From: an uncultured Candidatus Poseidoniales archaeon
Lineage (GTDB): Archaea > Thermoplasmatota > Poseidoniia > Poseidoniales > Thalassarchaeaceae
NCBI GenBank assembly: GCA_902511005.1
Contig: CABXDN010000010.1
Location: forward strand, 1 to 42,956
Length of the DNA: 42,956 nucleotides
Reading direction: 5' to 3'
The notes below the pieces were generated by a model. It was not told where the DNA came from, ran no database searches, and saw only the letters and a program-made list of their open reading frames with translations. A program made the position numbers and the translations under genes. This document shows positions 34,417 through 41,082 of the stretch, one piece after another; the stretch's first letter is position 1; every line of letters starts with the position of its first letter.

Positions 34417-35973
34417 TCATCCAAATTTGGCTAATGTCATAGTATCTTCTTTAGCATATCTTTCAAGATAATTTTTTAGTTTTAGTTTCCGCATTGCCGA
34501 TTCCGACGACATGTATCTGACTTTCCCAAATATTGGTCTCTCCGGCCCCCAAGCTCTATCATGGCGACCCAGAACCCAAAATATCCCAGTGTATGAATTT
34601 GGGTCTCTTCCATCTAATGCCCACTTATCATTAATGTAGATCATTCTTTCAGCAGCAGTTTCAGGATCAGGAGACCATTCTAAGATTTTTTTCCCCCATA
34701 ACATCCTCATGTAATTATGCATTTGACCTGTTCTAACTAATTCTCTTTGAGATGCATTCCATATTTCGTCATGAGTTTCTGCCTGTTCCAATTCTTCAAG
34801 AGAATATAGAGTCCGATCGTCATTTATATGTTCAGTCATTGAAATTTTAGCCCAGTTAGGTATAGTTTCAATAGTTGCATGGTCAATTCTGTTGTAAGCA
34901 TAATTAAATCCTAACTCTCTCCATGTAATAATTTGATCTAGGAAAGATGAAGCAGATTCGGAAGTCCCCCACCATCCACTTCTTGTGCCTTTACCTGTAT
35001 CTTCATGATTTAGTGAACCAACGCTCCAATTTTCTTTATCAAAGACTTTCTCAATTATTTCAAATGATGATATATGGCCGAAATGCAACCAAGGAGATAA
35101 ACCACTAACTGCCGGCGTATCAGGATTATTTCTATCAATACTATATTTATTCAATTTATAATTCAAGAACTTTTGTAATCTCATTCTTGCTTCATCAATA
35201 CCGCCAATAGTTTCTTTTACTGCAGGAACGCTATGATCTATTGGGAAATCAGCCATAGCACGGTCTCCTACAGTACCTCCTTCAGAAACCCTCCATAACC
35301 ACTCTAGAGGAGTAGCCTCAAGATTCGTTTCTTCTCTCAAGAATTCCAAATCATCTGAAGTCAATGACAAGTTATCTTCTACACCATCCATAGAGTTCAT
35401 AGCAGGAATTGTTTGTAATGCATCTACCAGACTTTTTTGCATATATTTCCTGAAAGAATATGCTGTTGTAAACTCTTTTTCAGCCCACATCATCGGAAGA
35501 ATACCATTTGAATCTACTGCATCTACACGTAATTTCAGTATTTTCGGAGCAGCCCTCAATATCTTGTTGGGCGTGTAAGTTGGATAATCGTCTAAAATAA
35601 CGCAGCTAGCATGCTTAGACAAAGAAAGTAACATCTTATCTCCGGCCTTTTGCTTAATTTCTACCCAAGGAATATAAGTAATATTATTTTCTTGAAAATC
35701 CCTAGAATTGTTCATCATACCTTGGATCATAAAAGATAAAATTCTGTCATTAGCAAACTTGTGCGTAATTGAAACGGCTTCTACAACTAGAATTGGTTTA
35801 CTGAGTTCTTTTGAAAGAGAAATTGCATAATCTAATGAAGCGTTGTAATTGTATCTTCTACATGCCGTCATCCAATACAATATGAATCTACCATTAGGGT
35901 TGATCTCATGCTGACTTACAGTACGGACACGAGAATTTTTGAGTTCACTAGATGTGAAATACTCGTGCATCAT
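34417..35973 (-). CDS. phr: Class II CPD photolyase
   Basis: A 518-residue FAD enzyme that uses light to split cyclobutane pyrimidine dimers. The C-terminal half shows class II hallmarks: ITWRELGFNYAYN, RELVRTGQMHNYMRMLWGKK, and the segment from NDKWALDGRDPNSYTGIFW on to RAWGPERPIFGKV that lines the FAD pocket. The N-terminal half is the Rossmann-like antenna domain (RFILYWMTACRRYNYN). It is somewhat longer than many class II members (about 450-480). The start is ATG 35973 or 35970. It faces ribA, which feeds flavin synthesis, across a short divergent promoter. It supports life in the photic zone. Confidence 0.95.
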   Translation of the reverse strand: MMHEYFTSSELKNSRVRTVSQHEINPNGRFILYWMTACRRYNYNASLDYAISLSKELSKPILVVEAVSITHKFANDRILSFMIQGMMNNSRDFQENNITYIPWVEIKQKAGDKMLLSLSKHASCVILDDYPTYTPNKILRAAPKILKLRVDAVDSNGILPMMWAEKEFTTAYSFRKYMQKSLVDALQTIPAMNSMDGVEDNLSLTSDDLEFLREETNLEATPLEWLWRVSEGGTVGDRAMADFPIDHSVPAVKETIGGIDEARMRLQKFLNYKLNKYSIDRNNPDTPAVSGLSPWLHFGHISSFEIIEKVFDKENWSVGSLNHEDTGKGTRSGWWGTSESASSFLDQIITWRELGFNYAYNRIDHATIETIPNWAKISMTEHINDDRTLYSLEELEQAETHDEIWNASQRELVRTGQMHNYMRMLWGKKILEWSPDPETAAERMIYINDKWALDGRDPNSYTGIFWVLGRHDRAWGPERPIFGKVRYMSSESAMRKLKLKNYLERYAKEDTMTLAKFG

Positions 35974-35993
35974 GTTATCTCACCCACCATCTA

Positions 35994-36001
35994 GCATATA
36001 A
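35994..36001 (-). promoter_or_regulatory. TATA-like box of the photolyase operon
   Basis: On the minus strand the TTATATG element is centred about 25 bases before ATG 35973. A GGTGAGAT also precedes the ATG, so leaderless and short-leader readings both remain possible. Confidence 0.45.
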
Positions 36002-36004
36002 CCA

Positions 36005-36045
36005 AGTGTTTTATGAAAGTACCAGAAACAAACACTAATTCATAA
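36005..36045. promoter_or_regulatory. Interleaved inverted repeats between phr and ribA
   Basis: AGTGTTT (36005-36011) pairs with AAACACT (36030-36036), and TTATGAA (36011-36017) pairs with TTCATAA (36039-36045). The two pairs interleave and lie between the two TATA-like boxes. They may be operator sites shared by both divergent operons. Confidence 0.3.
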
Positions 36046-36046
36046 G
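36039..36046 (+). promoter_or_regulatory. TATA-like box of ribA
   Basis: TTCATAAG is centred about 25 bases before ATG 36068. An AAGG before the ATG is a weak alternative ribosome-binding signal. Confidence 0.35.
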
Positions 36047-36067
36047 TGAATAAGCCAAGGCGTGCTT

Positions 36068-36685
36068 ATGACCATACAAATTAGAAACCCGTTAAACCCT
36101 AAGGATATTGATTCGGATGCCCACCTCCCTACAGACAGTGGTGACTTTAGAATTGCAGTTACAACTGACGATCAAGGATTCGAGCATGCATTGCTGTATG
36201 TAGAAGGTTTTTCTCAATCAGTAAATCCGTTAATTCGAATACATTCAGAATGTCTGACTGGAGATGCTTTTGGATCCTTAAAATGTGATTGTGGAGCGCA
36301 ACTTAAAAAATCAATGAGATTAATTCAACGAGAAGGTGCAGGAGCAATAGTATACCTCAGACAAGAGGGTAGAGGAATAGGTCTCGAAGCAAAAATTCAG
36401 GCGTACAACTTACAAGATGATGGATATGATACACTCGATGCAAATTTAGCTCTGGGTTTGCCTGCTGATGCGAGAGATTATGAGATTGCTGCGAAGATGT
36501 TGAAAAAGAAAGGAATAACTAGAGTACGTTTAATGACGAACAATCCTCTCAAAGTCAATGGATTGAAAGATAATGGTATAGCAGTGTCTGATAGGGTCTC
36601 TCACATTAGTGGCCTTTGTGCAACGAATAGAGATTACTTACACACTAAAAAAATACGCATGGGCCATCTTTTGGATGTTGAGTAA
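36068..36685 (+). CDS. ribA: GTP cyclohydrolase II
   Basis: A 205-residue enzyme opening GTP to the first riboflavin intermediate with release of formate and pyrophosphate. Zinc ligands C62, C73 and C75 lie in HSECLTGDAFGSLKCDCG. The catalytic segment RQEGRGIGLEAKIQAY and the NNPLKVNGL end are intact. It is the bacterial-type RibA without a fused RibB domain; many archaea use the unrelated ArfA instead, so the gene may have been acquired from bacteria. The start is ATG 36068, two codons after an in-frame GTG. Location opposite the FAD-dependent photolyase suggests linked demand. Confidence 0.95.
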   Translation: MTIQIRNPLNPKDIDSDAHLPTDSGDFRIAVTTDDQGFEHALLYVEGFSQSVNPLIRIHSECLTGDAFGSLKCDCGAQLKKSMRLIQREGAGAIVYLRQEGRGIGLEAKIQAYNLQDDGYDTLDANLALGLPADARDYEIAAKMLKKKGITRVRLMTNNPLKVNGLKDNGIAVSDRVSHISGLCATNRDYLHTKKIRMGHLLDVE

Positions 36686-36716
36686 GTATTTGAGGTAAAT
36701 GACGGGGGCTCGTAAC

Positions 36717-37193
36717 ATGACAATCACTGCTGGCGACATTGCACCTGATTTTACTCTACTAGATAGTGATTCGAATGAGTTTAATTTATCAGACCTTGAT
36801 GGTAGTTGGAAAGTTGTTTTCTTCTATGCCAAAGATGGCTCACCAACTTGCAAAAGAGGATGTTTGAGTTTCAAAGAGCAATATGAATTATTTCGTTCAT
36901 TGACACCTCCTGCAGAGGTGATTGGAATTAGCCAAGATTCTATCTCAGATCACAAAGAATTCAAAGAAGAATTGGGTTTACCATTTCCCTTATTATCGGA
37001 TTCAGATAGAACAGTAGCAGAACTATTTGGTGTGGCGAATTATTTAGGACAATTTCCAGCCAAGTCTTCATTCGTCATAGGTCCTGATAGACAGATACAT
37101 TACGTATATGATTGGCTATTTAGACCTCGTAACCATGTTGCCAAGATACTTGCTGCAATGAGTGATGTCACAGAACGGGGAGATTTCAAATGA
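36717..37193 (+). CDS. Peroxiredoxin with CxxxC active site
   Basis: A predicted 158-residue PrxQ/BCP-like protein. The peroxidatic cysteine is C45 in DGSPTCKRGC; a second cysteine at C49 gives Cx3C, one residue closer than the Cx4C of typical PrxQ and of the other peroxiredoxin in this window. VVFFYAKDGSP and the IGISQDS strand are standard. I prefer ATG 36717 (GGGGG eight bases upstream; the natural family start TITAGDIAPDF) over ATG 36699, whose GAGGT is too close. Its stop overlaps the TrmB start (ATGA), so the regulator is made with it and may sense the same stress; that is inference. Confidence 0.88.
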   Translation: MTITAGDIAPDFTLLDSDSNEFNLSDLDGSWKVVFFYAKDGSPTCKRGCLSFKEQYELFRSLTPPAEVIGISQDSISDHKEFKEELGLPFPLLSDSDRTVAELFGVANYLGQFPAKSSFVIGPDRQIHYVYDWLFRPRNHVAKILAAMSDVTERGDFK

Positions 37194-38560
37194 GCTGGGA
37201 AACTATTCTCAGTGATGCGGGACTTAATGATAGAGAGATTAGAGCAGTTCTCGTTCTTTCATCAAAATCTAATTTGAAAGCTAGTGAGTTAGCTAAAGAG
37301 TTGGAAACAACTCGTCTTGACGCTTACAATTCTTTAGAAAAATTACAGGCAATCGGACTAGTAAAAACTACTGCTGATAGACCAATGAGATTTTCTTGCC
37401 CACCAATTGGTGAAGCAGTTGAACATCTTATAGGGATAAGAAAGTTACAACTTCAAAGAATCGAACAAGCATATGAAGAAGTTAAAGTAAATCCAAATTC
37501 ACTTAAGTTCAGTAAAACTGAAGAAGAAAGTACCCATTTAAATCCTAAATTCGCTGTTCTAAAAGAACGTACTCACATCATGAAGAGAATAGAAAAGATG
37601 GCAGATGATTCAAATGATAATTTGATATTATTATTGGGCAAATTTGGAATTTTGCATCTTTGTAGAAGTCCAGCTATTACTGCTGTTAATAATGCCGCTA
37701 GCCGAGGAATAAAGATTCGAGTAATAGGTCAACTAGATCGTCGAACACTTCGTTTCTATGGTGAATTAAATGATGGAATTGAGGTGCGACATACAGAAAA
37801 TCTTGAGGCCCAGGGTGCATTGATGGATGATTTAGAAACTATTCAATACCTCAATATGGAAGAAAATCCAGTAGGACGTGGTAAAGAAGATGCAGCTCTT
37901 GTAATTGAGTCTCCTGATTTTTCAAGTTCATGGGCGAATCTTGTAGAATCAATATGGTCAGAAGGAATTCCTCTTGATTCGGCATCTAAAAGGTTTACAG
38001 AGAATAGAATTGTTGATCCACTCAAACTCACCTTCGAGAGTGGTTCATTTTTAGAGCGTATACGAGAAATTCTTGATGTCAATGATGATTTACCGACTGA
38101 AGACACTCCTTTCGATCCAGAATCTATTCTCAACGCGGGTATGGAAATTAATCAAGCGAGAAAGAAATTAGAAACGGGAGGAGTCCAAAGTCTCGCAGCT
38201 TTCGGAATTGATATTGAGACTTTATTGAGGCAAGTTGGTATGAGAATTGGTGAAGAACTTTCTTTTTCAATGAAGGATATTAAGGGTGATGTCGAATACC
38301 TCAACGAGATGATGGATTGGTGGGAATTTTCCGGTCTAGGATTATTAAACTACGATATTGATCCAGTTTTCCATATTGATGTCAAATTACAACAAAATAA
38401 TTCGAAAGACAAATTGCCTTTATGGGCGTTAGATGACGGTATTATTGAGGGGGCAATTTCATCTAGATATGAATCAAGAGACGGAATTAAAATCAATCGA
38501 ATAATTGGCGATAATGATTCAGGATTCCATAGTCGTTATGAGATTATAATGAACTCATAG
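37190..38560 (+). CDS. TrmB-family transcriptional regulator
   Basis: A 456-residue protein. Residues 1-75 form a winged helix typical of TrmB (LNDREIRAVLVLSSKSNLKA, TTRLDAYNSLEKLQAIGLVK). A coiled linker follows, then a PLD-like domain (from about 115 to 265: NLILLLGKFGILHL, GIKIRVIGQLDRRTLRF). The C-terminal 170 residues are not the sugar-binding domain of classical TrmB in any way I can recognise and may be a different sensor. Translational overlap with the peroxiredoxin hints at redox-linked control; targets are unknown. Confidence 0.8.
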   Translation: MSWETILSDAGLNDREIRAVLVLSSKSNLKASELAKELETTRLDAYNSLEKLQAIGLVKTTADRPMRFSCPPIGEAVEHLIGIRKLQLQRIEQAYEEVKVNPNSLKFSKTEEESTHLNPKFAVLKERTHIMKRIEKMADDSNDNLILLLGKFGILHLCRSPAITAVNNAASRGIKIRVIGQLDRRTLRFYGELNDGIEVRHTENLEAQGALMDDLETIQYLNMEENPVGRGKEDAALVIESPDFSSSWANLVESIWSEGIPLDSASKRFTENRIVDPLKLTFESGSFLERIREILDVNDDLPTEDTPFDPESILNAGMEINQARKKLETGGVQSLAAFGIDIETLLRQVGMRIGEELSFSMKDIKGDVEYLNEMMDWWEFSGLGLLNYDIDPVFHIDVKLQQNNSKDKLPLWALDDGIIEGAISSRYESRDGIKINRIIGDNDSGFHSRYEIIMNS

Positions 38561-38587
38561 ATGCATAATATTGATTAAATTGTCTAA

Positions 38588-38593
38588 TTTTTT
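38588..38593 (+). terminator. Oligo-T tract after trmB
   Basis: Six T residues lie 27 bases after the trmB stop and before the TATA-like box of the next gene. The position fits an archaeal oligo-T terminator. Confidence 0.4.
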
Positions 38594-38612
38594 CATACGG
38601 TAATATACGACC

Positions 38613-38620
38613 TATTATAT
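38613..38620 (+). promoter_or_regulatory. TATA-like box of the UbiB-like gene
   Basis: TATTATAT is centred about 26 bases before ATG 38643. No Shine-Dalgarno sequence is visible, which fits a leaderless mRNA. Confidence 0.5.
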
Positions 38621-38642
38621 CAGTTAACGCTCAGAATCGTTT

Positions 38643-39881
38643 ATGAGGTTACTGACGTTCTTATTTTTCATGCGTGAAATTTTGAAAAAGAAGCCAGCAG
38701 ATCTCGACTGGATTCAAAAACAGGGGCTATTGTCAGTCAAACTTGCTCAAATCTTTGCCCTCCGATCCGACCTAATTGGCGTTGAAAAATGTAGACAATT
38801 ACAGCAATTGTATCAACACGCAGCGAGTATTCCATCGGAAGATGTATTTGCGAATCTTGAACTTCGTGCACCTGAAGGCTTCTTTGAAGCATTTGAAAAA
38901 ATTGAGAAGGAACCATTAGCAGCTGCATCAGTCGGACAAGTTCACCTTGCAAAATTAAAAACAGGAGAAAAAGTAGTAGTCAAGATAATCAAAAATCAAA
39001 ATTCTAAGACATTCAGGAGGGATGTTGAAAGAATGAGGCGATGGCTGCGCATATTTTTATTCTTTAATAGAAAACTTCGTAGAGTTGGCAATCCAGTGGC
39101 TTTACTAAATCATGTTGCAGACTATACTACGAGAGAACTTGATCTTCGTAATGAAATCAAAGGAGCCCAAGAGCTAGACGGCATAAAGAATGAAATTTCT
39201 AAAAATTTTTCTATGGAAATGCTCAGGTTTCCAAAATACTGGTCTGAATTATCTAATGAAGATGTTTTAGTTTCAGAATTTATCGAAGGGAAATCTTTGG
39301 AAGAAGGAATAGAAGAAAAATCTCTTAGTTGGGATACATTACTACAATTATTCAGGATTCATGGTGCTTATCTTTTTGGAATTGGAACATTTCATGGTGA
39401 TTTACATCCAGGGAATTGCATTATTGATAATGATGGTAAATTTGTATTCATAGACAATGGAGCGATATGTCATGCTCCTTCTAAGGTCAATTTGTCACTA
39501 TTCCAATTTTTTGAACAATTATCTGATAATAATTTTAAAGAAGCCTTTGACTCATTGTTAGGTCTTTCAGATTCGCCATTGACTTCTAATAATTTAGATG
39601 TTTATTATAAAAAAATGAATGAGATTTATGATGGTTTTGAGACCCAAACTGTAGGTGAAAAGAGCCTTACAAGAATTATGATGCAGACTGTACAAGCAGC
39701 AGTAGAAAAAGCAGGTGCAGATTTTGGTGAAGAAGCATTCCCAATTATTCGTGCTTTAATGTATTTAGATGGTTTAGTACTAAGGACTCACCCCGATGTT
39801 AAACTTATTGAATCCATGGGGCCGTATTTAGAAGAGTTCCGAACAGGACTTAGTTTAGATGCAAAAATCAATCAATTATAG
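38643..39881 (+). CDS. ABC1/AarF/UbiB-type atypical kinase
   Basis: A 412-residue protein-kinase-like fold. The family's N-terminal KxGQ motif appears as VKLAQ (K33 to Q36), with Gly replaced by Ala. The Ala-rich loop is LAAASVGQVH (92-101) in place of a normal Gly loop, and the lysine of VVVKII is K114. The catalytic loop is FHGDLHPGN (D253, N258), and the metal Asp is D271 in FIDNG. Bacterial UbiB and eukaryotic COQ8 support isoprenoid quinone synthesis through ATPase activity rather than protein phosphorylation. Quinone or lipid metabolism is likely here too, by inference. No C-terminal membrane anchor is evident. Confidence 0.88.
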   Translation: MRLLTFLFFMREILKKKPADLDWIQKQGLLSVKLAQIFALRSDLIGVEKCRQLQQLYQHAASIPSEDVFANLELRAPEGFFEAFEKIEKEPLAAASVGQVHLAKLKTGEKVVVKIIKNQNSKTFRRDVERMRRWLRIFLFFNRKLRRVGNPVALLNHVADYTTRELDLRNEIKGAQELDGIKNEISKNFSMEMLRFPKYWSELSNEDVLVSEFIEGKSLEEGIEEKSLSWDTLLQLFRIHGAYLFGIGTFHGDLHPGNCIIDNDGKFVFIDNGAICHAPSKVNLSLFQFFEQLSDNNFKEAFDSLLGLSDSPLTSNNLDVYYKKMNEIYDGFETQTVGEKSLTRIMMQTVQAAVEKAGADFGEEAFPIIRALMYLDGLVLRTHPDVKLIESMGPYLEEFRTGLSLDAKINQL

Positions 39882-39892
39882 GGCGTGTAAAA

Positions 39893-40633
39893 ATGACTGA
39901 ATCTCAACAAAAAGTTATATGGATTATAGGTGGATCTGGAGGAATAGGTTCACAAATTGCAAAAAGAATGTTAGGTAATGGATGGAAGGTTATCATTAGC
40001 GCTAGGGATATTGATAAATTACATGAAGTATCAAATCATGAGTCTATAGAAATCATTCCTCTTGATGCAACTAACGCTGATGAAGTCCAATCCAAAGCAA
40101 TGGAAATTAACAAGACTTATGGTTCAGTAGATGCTGTGGTAAATTCAGTAGGTTCAATTTTCCTCCGTCCACTCCATGCAACTAGTTCTGAACAATTTTC
40201 AGAAACTATTAACCAGAATTTAGTTACTTCTTTCAATGTCATCAGAGCAACCGCCAAAATAATGATGAGAGGAAACGGTGGGCGAATAGTGCTTTTCTCA
40301 TCAGCAGCAGCATCATTGGGTATGCCAAATCATGCTGCTATATCTGCAGCCAAAGCAGGTGTCGAAGGGCTTGCCCGTGCCGCGGCTGCTGATTATGCCA
40401 AAAGAGGAATTAGAATTAATGTAATTTCTCCAGGGTTAGTAGACACTCCCTTATCAGCTCACTTACTATCAAATGATCAAAGTCGAAAAATTAGTGAAGA
40501 CATGCATCCAGTTGGAAGTATAGGGAATGCAGATGATATTGCATCTGTTGCTGAATGGCTAATCAAGGATGCTCCTGATTGGATGACTGGCGACATAATA
40601 CCTGTAGATGGTGGTTTAACTAACCTTAAATGA
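39893..40633 (+). CDS. SDR-family oxidoreductase with substituted catalytic Tyr
   Basis: A 246-residue short-chain dehydrogenase/reductase. The Rossmann motif is GGSGGIGS (13-20); VNSVGS stands for the NAG motif; SS at 136-137 and K154 are in place; the C-terminus has ISPGLVDTP and IIPVDGGL. At the YxxxK position the sequence is HAAISAAK, so residue 150 is Ile rather than Tyr. Some SDR branches with NHxAIxAAK share this, so it is probably a subfamily feature, but classical proton relay is impossible. It lies 11 bases after ubiB-like and may belong to the same operon. Confidence 0.85.
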   Translation: MTESQQKVIWIIGGSGGIGSQIAKRMLGNGWKVIISARDIDKLHEVSNHESIEIIPLDATNADEVQSKAMEINKTYGSVDAVVNSVGSIFLRPLHATSSEQFSETINQNLVTSFNVIRATAKIMMRGNGGRIVLFSSAAASLGMPNHAAISAAKAGVEGLARAAAADYAKRGIRINVISPGLVDTPLSAHLLSNDQSRKISEDMHPVGSIGNADDIASVAEWLIKDAPDWMTGDIIPVDGGLTNLK

Positions 40634-40644
40634 TATTCAGAATC

Positions 40645-40652
40645 TTTTTTTT
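40645..40652 (+). terminator. Eight-T tract after the SDR gene
   Basis: TTTTTTTT begins 12 bases after the SDR stop codon. It is the longest T run in this operon and a good archaeal oligo-T terminator candidate. It also argues that the Rieske protein starts downstream at 40696. Confidence 0.45.
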
Positions 40653-40695
40653 GAATTACAGACATTCAAAAGTCATAATACTCCTTGACTTCATT

Positions 40696-41082
40696 ATGGA
40701 TTTACCATTAGAGAGTGACGTATGGCACCCAGTTATCAAAAGTGAGAAGTTAAAGTTAGGCAAAAAAAAGATGCTTCGTATAGGTCTCAAAAGTCTAATG
40801 GTTGTTCGAGAATCATCTAGAATTTATGCAACTGATGCACTTTGTAGACATATGGCATGGCCTTTAGCATATGGTGGAAAAATAAATGATGAGTGTATAA
40901 CTTGTCCATTACATCAAACAAGATATGATCTTAATAGTGGCGAAATAAAGGAATGGTCTCCATTTCCTTTATTTCCATTATATGGACGAATTGTTGGCTC
41001 CCTAAGGAGGCCGAGCCCTCTCGTCGTCCACGAGACGAGAGAGCTCGACGGTTGGGTCGAAGTCCGATTATCTACGGCGTGA
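40696..41082 (+). CDS. Rieske [2Fe-2S] domain protein
   Basis: A predicted 128-residue single-domain protein. It has both halves of the Rieske motif, C50-x-H52 in LCRHMAWPL and C70-x2-H73 in TCPLHQTRYDL, so the 2Fe-2S cluster should form. GxL/Y strands follow (FPLFPLYGRIVG). It resembles ferredoxin components of oxygenases or small Rieske electron carriers; no partner oxygenase lies in the window. I chose ATG 40696; an earlier ATG at 40630 overlaps the SDR stop and would add a hydrophobic 22-residue stretch encoded by the T tract, which looks artefactual. Its 3' end overlaps the convergent surface-protein gene by 15 bases. Confidence 0.82.
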   Translation: MDLPLESDVWHPVIKSEKLKLGKKKMLRIGLKSLMVVRESSRIYATDALCRHMAWPLAYGGKINDECITCPLHQTRYDLNSGEIKEWSPFPLFPLYGRIVGSLRRPSPLVVHETRELDGWVEVRLSTA

